The notes under the pieces: model-generated
What the model saw: the letters and a program-made list of their open reading frames with translations, nothing else
The model's database searches: none
What the model was told of the DNA's origin: nothing
Program-made: the position numbers and the translations under genes
Shown: positions 7,950 through 15,571 of the stretch, piece by piece
Layout of the letters: each line of letters starts with the position of its first letter
How positions within the stretch are numbered: the stretch's first letter is position 1
NCBI GenBank assembly: GCA_022843165.1
Contig: JALHOD010000002.1
Coordinates: 62,001 to 126,000 of the forward strand
Length of the DNA: 64,000 bases
From: Pseudorhodoplanes sp.
GTDB taxonomy: Bacteria; Pseudomonadota; Alphaproteobacteria; Rhizobiales; Xanthobacteraceae
Direction of reading: 5' to 3'

Positions 7950-9024
7950 TCGCATGCCTCGCGCCAGCGGCTATTTCCGCACCGGCTATGCGCAGGAAAT
8001 GGCGCTCACCAAGACGCGGCTGGAGCGCGCGAGCCTGTTCGTCTTTGTCGTCCTGCTGCTGGCCTTTCCTTACTTCGCGTCGGCCTTCTATCTCGATCTC
8101 GCCAACCAGGTGTTTCTGGCGGCGATCGGCGCGCTTTCCCTGATGCTGCTCACCGGCTATGCCGGGCAGGTGTCGCTCGGCCATGCCGGCCTGCTGGCGG
8201 CCGGCGCGTTCACGGCGGGGATTCTCTACAAGGAGATCAACGCGCCGATTTACCTCACCATTCCGGCGGCGGCGGTGACCGGTGCGGTGCTCGGCGTGAT
8301 CTTCGGGCTGCCGTCGCTGCGCCTGCGCGGCCTTTATCTCGCCGTGTCCACGCTGGCGCTGCATTTCATCGTGGTTTATCTCGGCGGCGAATATGAGACC
8401 AAGCGCGGCTTCTCCACCGGAATCACCATCGACGCACCGGTGATTGCGGGCTTCCGGCTTTATGGCGGCAAGATCTGGTATTTCATCTTGCTCACCTTCG
8501 CTGCCGGCACCCTGTTGATCTGCGTGAACCTTCTGCGGAGCCGCACCGGCCGCGCCTGGCGCGCCATCCATTCGCATGAAACGGTGGCGGAAGCGCTCGG
8601 CATCAGCATCGCGGGCTACAAGCTGCTCGCATTCGTGATCTCCTCGGCGATGGCGGCGGTTGCCGGCGCGCTGTTCGCCTATTATCGCAGCTTTGTCTCC
8701 GTCGAGGCTTTCTCGCTGTTCCTGTCGATCCAGTATGTCGCAATGATCATCATCGGCGGCATGGGCTCTTTGCTTGGCGCGCTGCTCGGCGCGGTATTCG
8801 TAACGCTGTTTCCCTATCTGATCGAGGCAGCATTGATGAAACTGCCCAATGCCCAGAGCTATGCCGGCCTGCTGTTCGCGGTGAACTACGCCGCCTTCGG
8901 CGTGGTGATGATCCTGTTCCTCGTATTCGAGCCGCAGGGGCTGGTCGGTATCTGGCGCCGCATCCAGACCTATTTCCTGCTCTGGCCGTTCAAGCACAAG
9001 CCGGTGGCGGGAGCGCGCAAATGA
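7942..9024 (+). CDS. Liv-type ABC transporter permease, LivM family
   Basis: A 360-aa polytopic membrane protein with LivM motifs GYAGQVSLGHAGLLAAGAF and, near the end, MIIIGGMGSLLGALLGA. The start is GTG at 7942 with GGAG (7931-7934) correctly spaced inside the previous gene. Its stop overlaps the ATPase start by 4 nt (ATGA at 9021). It is the second half of the translocation channel. Confidence 0.9.
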   Translation: MSDRMPRASGYFRTGYAQEMALTKTRLERASLFVFVVLLLAFPYFASAFYLDLANQVFLAAIGALSLMLLTGYAGQVSLGHAGLLAAGAFTAGILYKEINAPIYLTIPAAAVTGAVLGVIFGLPSLRLRGLYLAVSTLALHFIVVYLGGEYETKRGFSTGITIDAPVIAGFRLYGGKIWYFILLTFAAGTLLICVNLLRSRTGRAWRAIHSHETVAEALGISIAGYKLLAFVISSAMAAVAGALFAYYRSFVSVEAFSLFLSIQYVAMIIIGGMGSLLGALLGAVFVTLFPYLIEAALMKLPNAQSYAGLLFAVNYAAFGVVMILFLVFEPQGLVGIWRRIQTYFLLWPFKHKPVAGARK

Positions 9025-9824
9025 CGCCGCCCCTGCTCTCGGTCGACAAGCTCGAGGTCGTCTACAACCGCGCCATCACGGCGATCCAGGGCATTTCGCT
9101 ATCGGTGCAGACGGGCCAGATCGTCGCCATTCTGGGCACCAACGGCGCCGGCAAGTCGACCACGCTGCGGGCGATTTCCGGCTTTCTGGGTATCGACGAT
9201 GCACGCGTGACGGAAGGCGCGGTGACGTTCAAGGGCCAGCGGATCGAGAACCGTCCGCCGAACGAAGTGACGCGGCTGGGCATCGTTCTGGTGCCGGAAC
9301 GCGAAAAAGTTTTTCCGAATCTCACCGTTGCGGAAAATCTCGCGGCCCCCTTCGCACCCTCCATGAGCAATGCAGAGCGGCGCGAGCGCGAGGACTTGAT
9401 CTATCATTTCTTCCCGCGTCTTGCCGACCTGCGCACCCGCACCGGCGGATTGCTGTCGGGTGGCGAGCGTCAGATGCTTGCGGTGGCCAGCGGCCTCGTC
9501 TGCAAGCCGGAATTGCTGCTGATCGACGAATTGTCGCTCGGGCTCGCACCGGTCGTGGTCGAGGACCTGATGCAGCGGCTGCTGCAGATTCGCAAGGAAC
9601 TCGGAATCACCATCGTGATCGTCGAGCAGAGCGCAGCGGTGGCGCTGGAGATCGCCGATTACGGCTATGTGCTGGAAAACGGCCGCGTGGTGCTGGACGG
9701 CGACCGCGAGCGCCTGACCTCGCATGGCGACATCCAGGAATTCTATCTCGGCCAGTCGTCGGGCGACCGCCGGAACTACCGCGACGTGAAGCAATATCGC
9801 CGCAGCCGGAGGTGGTATGGCTGA
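9021..9824 (+). CDS. Liv-type ABC transporter ATPase, LivF family
   Basis: 267 aa. Walker A GTNGAGKST at 39-47, signature LLSGGERQ near 144-151, Walker B LLLIDE at 165-170 followed by LSLGLAP, and the switch-region glutamate/histidine replaced by VEQ as usual for LivF. It ends with a basic tail (RRNYRDVKQYRRSRRWYG). It is coupled to the neighbours by 4-nt and 8-nt overlaps. The order F before G is reversed relative to Escherichia coli livGF. Confidence 0.92.
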   Translation: MTPPLLSVDKLEVVYNRAITAIQGISLSVQTGQIVAILGTNGAGKSTTLRAISGFLGIDDARVTEGAVTFKGQRIENRPPNEVTRLGIVLVPEREKVFPNLTVAENLAAPFAPSMSNAERREREDLIYHFFPRLADLRTRTGGLLSGGERQMLAVASGLVCKPELLLIDELSLGLAPVVVEDLMQRLLQIRKELGITIVIVEQSAAVALEIADYGYVLENGRVVLDGDRERLTSHGDIQEFYLGQSSGDRRNYRDVKQYRRSRRWYG

Positions 9825-10584
9825 GCTTGCGATCGACCGGCTGACCTTGCGTTTCGGCGGACTGGTGGTGCTCGATGGCGTTTCGTTCTCTGTCGAGGCC
9901 GGGGAATTGCTGGCGCTGATCGGCCCGAACGGCGCCGGCAAGACCAGCGTGTTCAACTGCATCAGCGGCATCTATCACGGCGACGGCGCGATCCGCTTTC
10001 GCGGACAGGACATCCGCGGCAAGGCGCCGCATCAGATCGCGCGGCTGGGCGTGGCGCGCACCTTCCAGCATGGCGAGCTGTTTCCTCACATGACCGTGAT
10101 CGAAAATCTGCTCACCGGCCGCCATGCCCGCATCCGCACCAATCCGCTGGCGGAAATGCTGTTCCTGCCGTCGGTCAAGCGCGAGGAAGTGCGCCAGCGC
10201 GAGGCGGTCGAGCGCATCATCGATTTCGTGGAACTGGAGCGCTATCGCCACACGCCGGTCGGCGGCCTGCCCTTCGGCACCCAGAAGATCATCGGCTTTG
10301 CCCGCGCCCTAGCGCTGGAACCGGCCATATTGCTGCTTGATGAGCCATCAGCGGGGCTTAACCGCGAGGAACGCGAGGACCTTGCGCGATTCATCCTGCG
10401 CATTAAACACGAGTTGAAGATCGCCATGATCTGGATCGAGCATGATATGCAGATGGTGGCCGACCTTGCCGACCGCATTCATGTCCTCGATTATGGCCGC
10501 ACGCTGGCCTCCGGGCCGGCCGAGTCAGTGTTGAAGGATGAACGCGTTGTCGCGGCCTATCTTGGAACCGGAAAAAAGACGTAA
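9817..10584 (+). CDS. Liv-type ABC transporter ATPase, LivG family
   Basis: 255 aa. Walker A GPNGAGKT at 36-43, the LivG-type variant signature LPFGTQK at 151-157, Walker B ILLLDEP at 171-177, and WIEHDM for the switch histidine. It forms the ATPase heterodimer with the LivF protein. Its 3' end overlaps the transglycosylase gene by 47 nt. Confidence 0.92.
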   Translation: MAELAIDRLTLRFGGLVVLDGVSFSVEAGELLALIGPNGAGKTSVFNCISGIYHGDGAIRFRGQDIRGKAPHQIARLGVARTFQHGELFPHMTVIENLLTGRHARIRTNPLAEMLFLPSVKREEVRQREAVERIIDFVELERYRHTPVGGLPFGTQKIIGFARALALEPAILLLDEPSAGLNREEREDLARFILRIKHELKIAMIWIEHDMQMVADLADRIHVLDYGRTLASGPAESVLKDERVVAAYLGTGKKT

Positions 10585-11800
10585 CCGCCGCCTCGCCGGC
10601 GCGCTCGCGCTGTCCTGCTCGTTTCTCCTGACGACTTTTTTTCCGGTCGCCGCGCAACCCATCCATGCCGAGTTCGGCGCTTTTCTTGAATCGCTCTGGC
10701 CGAAGGCGCAGGCGCGCGGTGTCACGCGCGACACATTCGAGACCGCGTTGCGCGGGCTGCAACCCGACACCGAAACAATGGCGCTCACCAAGCGTCAGCC
10801 GGAATATGGCCGCGCGGTCGGCGCCTATCTCGGCGGCATGGTCTCGCAATCGCGCCTGCAGGGCGGCATGCGGCGGCTGTCGGACTGGCGCGACACGCTC
10901 GCCGCCGTCGAAAAGAGATTCGGCGTGGAGGCGGAAATCATCGTCGCGATCTGGGGCATTGAGACCGGCTTCGGCGCCAATCCGGGCAGCAAATCCGTGA
11001 TCCGCTCGCTCGCGAGCACCTCATTCGCCCGCTACAAGGGCGATCTGTTCCAGGGCGAACTGATCGACGCGCTTTTAATCCTGCAGCAGGGCGACGTGCC
11101 GCGCGAACGCATGGTCGGCTCCTGGGCCGGCGCGATGGGGCAGCCGCAATTCATTCCCTCCAGCTATCTGAAATGGGCGGTGGATTTTTCCGGCGACGGC
11201 AAGCGCGACATCTGGACCAACGTGCCGGATGTCTTCGGCTCGATCGGCAATTACCTGAAAGGACATGGCTGGAAGACCGGCCTGCCCTGGGGCTTCGAAG
11301 TCATCATCCCGCGCCAGTTCGATTTCCGCCGCAGCCGCGGAAGTTTCCAGGATTGGGCCGCGCTCGGCCTTCGCCGTGCCGATGGCCGGGCAATGCCCGC
11401 ACAAGGCGACGGCATCCTGTTCTTTCCCAGCGGCGTGCGCGGACCGGCCTTCCTGGTGACCGAGAATTTTAACGTGTTGAAGACCTACAACACCTCCGAC
11501 GTCTATGCGCTGGCGATCGGGCATCTCGCCGACCGCATGCGCGGCGGCGCGGCCATTGCCGGACGCTGGCCGGACGACGACCTGCAATTGACGCGCGAGG
11601 CGCGGCAGCGCCTGCAACGGCGCATCGCCGAACTCGGCTACAAGGTCAGCAATTTCGAGGGGCTGATCGATTTCGAATTGCGCGATGCCATTCGCGATAT
11701 TCAGGGGAAAGCGGGGCAAGTTCCGGACGGCTATCCGGGACCGGTGTTTCTGGAGACGCTGTTCGCCGAAAAGGGCGCGGCGAAGCGGCGCTTGCGCTAG
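10538..11800 (+). CDS. Lytic murein transglycosylase, MltB family (GH103) with peptidoglycan-binding domain
   Basis: A 420-aa predicted exported enzyme that cleaves the MurNAc-GlcNAc bond of peptidoglycan to anhydro-muropeptides. A signal-like hydrophobic stretch (about residues 19-40) is followed by the SLT fold with catalytic Glu142 in IWGIETGFG, then AGAMGQPQFIPSSY and DIWTNVPDVFGSIGNYL. A C-terminal PG_binding_1 module (about 350-412) carries LQRRIAELGY. The ATG at 10538 overlaps the LivG gene by 47 nt. A TTG at 10562 is an alternative that would shorten the overlap and leave the signal peptide intact. The function is housekeeping and appears unrelated to the transporter. Confidence 0.88.
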   Translation: MNALSRPILEPEKRRNRRLAGALALSCSFLLTTFFPVAAQPIHAEFGAFLESLWPKAQARGVTRDTFETALRGLQPDTETMALTKRQPEYGRAVGAYLGGMVSQSRLQGGMRRLSDWRDTLAAVEKRFGVEAEIIVAIWGIETGFGANPGSKSVIRSLASTSFARYKGDLFQGELIDALLILQQGDVPRERMVGSWAGAMGQPQFIPSSYLKWAVDFSGDGKRDIWTNVPDVFGSIGNYLKGHGWKTGLPWGFEVIIPRQFDFRRSRGSFQDWAALGLRRADGRAMPAQGDGILFFPSGVRGPAFLVTENFNVLKTYNTSDVYALAIGHLADRMRGGAAIAGRWPDDDLQLTREARQRLQRRIAELGYKVSNFEGLIDFELRDAIRDIQGKAGQVPDGYPGPVFLETLFAEKGAAKRRLR

Positions 11801-12013
11801 CCGCATAATTGTCTGGATTCACGCGGGAAATGCGGATTCGGGGCCGCCTGTTTCACGTGGAACATATTCCTAGCGATCTGCGGAATGCGCGCGAATCCAC
11901 ACTTTGTCATGCTCGTAGAACATCGATTCCTCGGTCCGCGAACATGCCTTCCTCGCTCTGAGCATGTCTTTCTCGCACCGAGGATGCGACTCGTTGCTCG
12001 CGCGAGCAGATAT
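11801..12013. other. Intergenic region between convergent genes
   Basis: No gene is seen in these 213 bp. It holds the parS-like site and, at 11995-12008, a perfect 14-bp palindrome (TGCTCGCGCGAGCA) just after the stop of the minus-strand gene. Between them a short CATG-CTC-rich stretch repeats imperfectly. No T-tract terminator is visible for either gene. Confidence 0.45.
11849..11864. other. parS: parS-like centromere site for ParB
   Basis: The 16-mer here reads TGTTTCACGTGGAACA; its complement is TGTTCCACGTGAAACA. It differs at one position from the bacterial chromosomal parS consensus TGTTTCACGTGAAACA and matches the Bacillus consensus in which that position is variable. It sits between convergently transcribed genes, outside coding sequence. 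ParB (Spo0J) binding here is inferred from the match alone. Confidence 0.75.
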
Positions 12014-12949
12014 CTAGGTCCCGCTCCGCCGTCTGATCTCCGCGATCACCTCCGGCACCGCCTCGTCATGGTTGGGCGCCATGATATGCGCGCCGGCCAC
12101 CCCCGGGATGGACGCGACCTCCTGCACATACTCGACCAGGATCGCCTTGCCCTCGCGGGCGGGATCGGCCGCCTGTTCCATACGCGCGACCATCGCGTCG
12201 GGAATGATGGAGCCGAACAGATGCTCCCTGATCCAGCGCGCCGACTTGGCGGAGCGCAGCGGCACAACGCCGACGATCATGGACAGCTTTTCGGGAATGC
12301 CGTGCTCGGCGAGCCGCGCCATGTAGCGGCGCAGGATCTGCGCATCCATGCAGAACTGCGTCTGCGCGAATTGCGCGCCGGCCGCGATCTTGGCGCTCAG
12401 GCCGTCCGGTTTCCAGTCTGCCGGCGGATCGATCGGCATGTCGGCGGCGCCGAGAAAGAAATCGGCATGGCCGGAAATTTTCCGCCCCGAAGGCAGTTCG
12501 CCCTGGTCGCGCAGGCGGGCCGCGGTCTGCAGCAGGCTGCGCGCATCGAGATCGAAGACCGGCTTGGCGTCGGGCTGATCGCCCGCCTCGGGATTGTCGC
12601 CGCGCAACGCCAGCATGTTGCGCACGCCGACCGTCGCCGCCGCCAGCAGCGCGCTTTGCAGCGCGATGCGATTGCGGTCGCGGCAGGTCAGCTGCAGCAC
12701 GGGATCGATGCCGTTCTCCACCAGAATCGCCGCCGCCGTCACGGAATCCATATGCGGACGCGCGCCCGCCCCGTCGGTGACATTGACCGCGTCCGCCAGT
12801 CCTTTCAGCGGCAGCGCCTTGGCCAGAAGATCCTTGCGGTCGCAGGACACCGGCGGCGTGATCTCGGCGGTAAAGACGAAGCGGCCGCTCTTCAACGCCT
12901 GGTCGAGACGCCGGGTCGTGCCCGCGCCGGCTTTTGCAGTCATGGTCAT
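12014..12949 (-). CDS. Methylenetetrahydrofolate reductase-family protein
   Basis: 311 aa of the MetF-like TIM-barrel flavoprotein family: FTAEITPPVSCDRKDL at the N-terminus, AVNVTDGAGARPHMD, NMLALRGDNP (substrate and FAD-binding loop), and TQFCMDAQILRRYM in place of TQFFFD. The canonical enzyme reduces methylene- to methyl-tetrahydrofolate. It is transcribed 14 nt after the LLM-family flavin oxidoreductase gene, and there is no methionine synthase beside it. A role in C1 catabolism or demethylation is therefore as likely as methionine synthesis. ATG 12949 is used; ATG 12943 is two codons in. The ribosome-binding site is weak. Confidence 0.82.
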   Translation of the reverse strand: MTMTAKAGAGTTRRLDQALKSGRFVFTAEITPPVSCDRKDLLAKALPLKGLADAVNVTDGAGARPHMDSVTAAAILVENGIDPVLQLTCRDRNRIALQSALLAAATVGVRNMLALRGDNPEAGDQPDAKPVFDLDARSLLQTAARLRDQGELPSGRKISGHADFFLGAADMPIDPPADWKPDGLSAKIAAGAQFAQTQFCMDAQILRRYMARLAEHGIPEKLSMIVGVVPLRSAKSARWIREHLFGSIIPDAMVARMEQAADPAREGKAILVEYVQEVASIPGVAGAHIMAPNHDEAVPEVIAEIRRRSGT

Positions 12950-12963
12950 GTTGTGACGTGTCC

Positions 12964-13998
12964 TCAGGAAGCCAATTCGGCGCTTCTGGAAAAAGCCGGC
13001 ATCACGTCGCGGCCGAACAGCCGTATCGACGATGCGGCTTCATCGAAGCTCATGTCGCCGAAAATCATCTGTCCCAGCACGTAATTGACTCCGGCTTCGG
13101 ATTTGAGCGTCTCGAGATAGCGATGCACGGTCGCCGGCGAGCCGGCCACGCCATGCCCGATCGCCGCCAGTTCCTCGAAGCTCCTCGGATAGATGTCCTT
13201 CAGCGTGAAATCGGCGCCGGCATGTTTCCAGATATATTCCATCGCAATGCGCCAGGGCTCATAGGCGCGCTGCGCCAGTCTCTCCGCCGCCGCGTCGCTG
13301 TCCGCCACCACGATGTGGCGCGTGATGCCGATACGCGGCAGATCCGCGGCCTTGCGGCCGAGTTCGGCCCATTCCTTGCGGTAGCGGTCGCCGATCTCCT
13401 TCGCGCGCGCGGCCGGTCCGAGCGAGACGACATTGATGCCGCGCGAGATGCCCCACACGATCGCGTCGGCGTTCGGCGCGCCATACCAGATCGGCGGATG
13501 CGGCTGCTGCAACGGCCGCGCCTGCACGAGATAGTCGCGATATTTGAAGAATTGCCCTTCGAAATTGAGCACGTCTTCCTGGAAGGCGCGCATCATCACG
13601 ATGAAAGCCTCGTGATAGCGGGCCGAGGCGGTGGCCGGCTCGACCCCATACCGCTCGTGTTCGAGCAGGGCCCCGCCGCGCCCGACACCGAGCATCAGCC
13701 GGCCGTTGCTCAGATGGTCGAGCATGCAGACTTCCTCGAACAGCCGCAGCGGGTGATAGAGCGGCAGCACATAGACCAGCGGCCCGAGCCGGATGCGGGT
13801 GGTGCGCTGGATGGCGGCGGCCAGGAACACGCTGGGCGACGGCACCACGCCGAGCGGCGTCGAATGATGTTCCGCCAGATGATAGCCGTAGAAACCCTGC
13901 TGCTCGATCAGCTCGACAAGTTTCAGCCGGTTCTCGAACAAGGTTGCGAGCGACGTGCCGTTGTCATCGAGATGGTCGAAAATTCCGAATTCCAGCAC
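12964..13998 (-). CDS. LLM-class (luciferase-like) flavin-dependent oxidoreductase
   Basis: A 344-aa TIM-barrel enzyme related to bacterial luciferase and alkane/nitrilotriacetate monooxygenases. Seen are EFGIFDHLDDNG at the start, HLAEHHSTPLG, RIRLGPLVYVLPLYHPLRLFEEV, and NGRLMLGVGRG. The start is placed at GTG 13998 with GGAGGAAGGG just upstream; the longer frame to 14103 would run into tRNA-His and is rejected. It is the first gene of a two-gene unit with the MTHFR-like protein. It probably uses reduced FMN or F420-like flavin; the substrate is unknown. Confidence 0.85.
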   Translation of the reverse strand: MLEFGIFDHLDDNGTSLATLFENRLKLVELIEQQGFYGYHLAEHHSTPLGVVPSPSVFLAAAIQRTTRIRLGPLVYVLPLYHPLRLFEEVCMLDHLSNGRLMLGVGRGGALLEHERYGVEPATASARYHEAFIVMMRAFQEDVLNFEGQFFKYRDYLVQARPLQQPHPPIWYGAPNADAIVWGISRGINVVSLGPAARAKEIGDRYRKEWAELGRKAADLPRIGITRHIVVADSDAAAERLAQRAYEPWRIAMEYIWKHAGADFTLKDIYPRSFEELAAIGHGVAGSPATVHRYLETLKSEAGVNYVLGQMIFGDMSFDEAASSIRLFGRDVMPAFSRSAELAS

Positions 13999-14076
13999 GC
14001 AAGGCCCTTCCTCCGCGACTGCGCGCGGTTTCCTCCCGGAAAGGCATCTTACGACGAGGATATTTGGAAGGGAATT

Positions 14077-14153
14077 TGGTACAGCTGGGTGGGCTCGAAC
14101 CACCGACCTCCGGTTCCACAGACCGGCGCTCTAACCAACTGAGCTACAGCTGC
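14077..14153 (-). tRNA. tRNA-His (GTG)
   Basis: Cloverleaf on the minus strand: acceptor GCAGCTG with CAGCTGT, D-arm GCTCAGTTGGTTAGAGC, anticodon stem-loop CCGGT-CTGTGGA-ACCGG with anticodon GTG, T-arm GGTGG-TTCGAGC-CCACC, discriminator A73 and encoded CCA. There is a G1:U72 pair and no complement for an extra 5' G, as described for most alpha-proteobacterial tRNA-His. Confidence 0.95.
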
Positions 14154-14249
14154 ACATGGGAAAGCGGGCGGAAACTAGGAGCAAAGACCCGTTTTGGCAA
14201 GCAACGCCCGGCAAGTTGGGCAGAGGCCCGCAAAGCGCGGCTACCGCTC

Positions 14250-14282
14250 TCAAAAGCAAAAGGCCCGGACAGGGCCCGGGCC
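14250..14282 (-). terminator. Rho-independent terminator of the phasin gene
   Basis: On the minus strand a 7-bp stem GGCCCGG/CCGGGCC with a 7-nt loop is followed by TTTTGCTTTT. It is 35 nt beyond the stop of the phasin gene at 14317. Confidence 0.8.
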
Positions 14283-14316
14283 AAATGCTGATCGAAAAGT
14301 CTTGAGCGAGTGAGGC

Positions 14317-14802
14317 TCAGGCGACCTTCTTGAAGGCCGAGGTCATGCCGGCCTTGAGCGGCTCGGCAGTCTCGGTGGCAACCTTCTGGGCCAGAGCGGT
14401 GAGCTCCTTGGCCTGCGCAGTCGCGGTCTCGAATTGCTTGCGGGCATGCGTGGTCGACAGCTCGACCATTTCCGACAGCGACTTGGCGGTGACGATCTCG
14501 CTGAAGAAATCGAACGCCGAATTGACGTTGGTGCGGGTCGCGTCGATCACGGCCTGGCCGTAATCGGCGGCGCCCTTGGTGGCGGTGGAGTAGCTGGTTT
14601 CCAGGACGTCGGTGGCTTCTTCGGTCGCCGCCTTCATCTTTTCCCAGTTGTCCTTGGCCTGGGAGACGCCCTTTTCTGCGAACTCACGGAACGCAGCCGG
14701 GACTTCCATTTTCGGCATGTCGAAGCTGGGCATTTCGAGCTTCGGGGTCTCAAAGCTGGAGACGGGTTTCTTCGCCTTTACGGTCGTGGTGGCCTCAGTC
14801 AT
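14317..14802 (-). CDS. phaP: Phasin, polyhydroxyalkanoate granule-coat protein
   Basis: A 161-aa, all-helical, amphipathic protein without signal or membrane segment. It has the lead KLEMPSFDMPKMEVP, AFREFAEKGVSQAKDNWEKMKAATEEATDVLE, then NSAFDFFSEIVTAKSLSEMVELSTTHARKQFE, the phasin_2 pattern. It coats intracellular PHA granules and limits their size. It has its own terminator, and the PhaR-type inverted repeat (14897-14925) is about 95 nt upstream. It is paralogous to the phasin-like gene at 14976. Confidence 0.88.
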   Translation of the reverse strand: MTEATTTVKAKKPVSSFETPKLEMPSFDMPKMEVPAAFREFAEKGVSQAKDNWEKMKAATEEATDVLETSYSTATKGAADYGQAVIDATRTNVNSAFDFFSEIVTAKSLSEMVELSTTHARKQFETATAQAKELTALAQKVATETAEPLKAGMTSAFKKVA

Positions 14803-14896
14803 GGCGCAAATCCTTCGGGTTGGGCGGTATTTGGCTGCCGGACCGGCTCCATCTTGGGGCGATCCGGACGGTGGACTTGCTTAACATTTTTGATTG

Positions 14897-14925
14897 TGCG
14901 GCGCAATAGACATTATTGCGCCGCA
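14897..14925. promoter_or_regulatory. Inverted repeat of PhaR type upstream of phasin gene
   Basis: TGCGGCGCAATA and its exact complement TATTGCGCCGCA are separated by GACAT. Each arm holds TGC-N3-GCA, the core reported for PhaR, the PHA-responsive repressor of phasin genes in alpha-proteobacteria. It lies in the 173-bp gap upstream of the phasin gene. Regulator identity is inferred. Confidence 0.65.
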
Positions 14926-14975
14926 ATAATCTTGCGCCCGCCCGGAGAACGCCCTGCGCCTGCCGTGCAGAGAAA

Positions 14976-15356
14976 CTATTGCGGCTTGACGGTGTCCTGC
15001 GTGGCCTTCGAGGCCGTCTCGCCCAGTTCCTTGGCCTGATCGCTCAACGCCTTCATCTGCGACTGGATGTACTCGCTCTGCAGGCGCATGATTTCCTGCA
15101 TGTCCCTGGCCTGGACCAGCTTCTGGGCGAAATCGAACGACGTCACGATATTGCGCTGGGCGAAGGTCATGGCCTTTTCGCTCACATCCTTCGCCCCGGT
15201 GCGGGCGGCGGTGGCGCGGCCTTCGATGTCGCTGACGGCATGGTGGGCCGCCGAAATGAAGCCGTCGAAGGCCTTGCGGGCCTGTTCGACGCTCTGCTCG
15301 GCGAATTTCCGCATATCGGCCGGAATCTCGAAAGTCTTCATCGGATCGGTCGTCAT
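14976..15356 (-). CDS. Second phasin-family protein
   Basis: 126 aa from ATG 15356 (AGGGAG 9 nt upstream; the frame extends to 15431 but without a ribosome-binding site). PADMRKFAEQSVEQARKAFDGFISAAHHAVSDIEG, then RNIVTSFDFAQKLVQARDMQEIMRLQSEYIQSQMKALSDQ is a phasin_2-type helical protein aligned with the neighbour at 14317. Role: PHA granule or membrane-surface association. No TGC-N3-GCA repeat was seen directly upstream of it, so the two paralogues may be controlled differently. Confidence 0.83.
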   Translation of the reverse strand: MTTDPMKTFEIPADMRKFAEQSVEQARKAFDGFISAAHHAVSDIEGRATAARTGAKDVSEKAMTFAQRNIVTSFDFAQKLVQARDMQEIMRLQSEYIQSQMKALSDQAKELGETASKATQDTVKPQ

Positions 15357-15571
15357 GGTCTCGTCTCCCTGATCGGCTCCCAACCGCCGTCGCAACTCCA
15401 ACATGTCATCCGCGAAGCGGTTGCAGGACACCTCGAAAAAAGCCCGGCAGATTAAGGTTTATTGGCATCGCCACAGGCCCGCGCATGGACGCCGTGCGGC
15501 ACCAATACTATTAACAATCCTATAAAATGCATCAGCCATCAGGCCGGAGCCGGATCCCGAAGTGACCATCC

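Noticed and set aside
7807-8997. 396-aa open frame on the minus strand
   Set aside because: Antisense to LivM; composition dominated by Gln, Arg and His, no family match.
11885-13084. 399-aa open frame on the plus strand
   Set aside because: Antisense to the MTHFR-like and LLM genes, no domain, starts without a ribosome-binding site.
13999-14103. Longer start of the LLM oxidoreductase
   Set aside because: It would overlap tRNA-His, and the family begins at the GTG with a strong ribosome-binding site at 13998.
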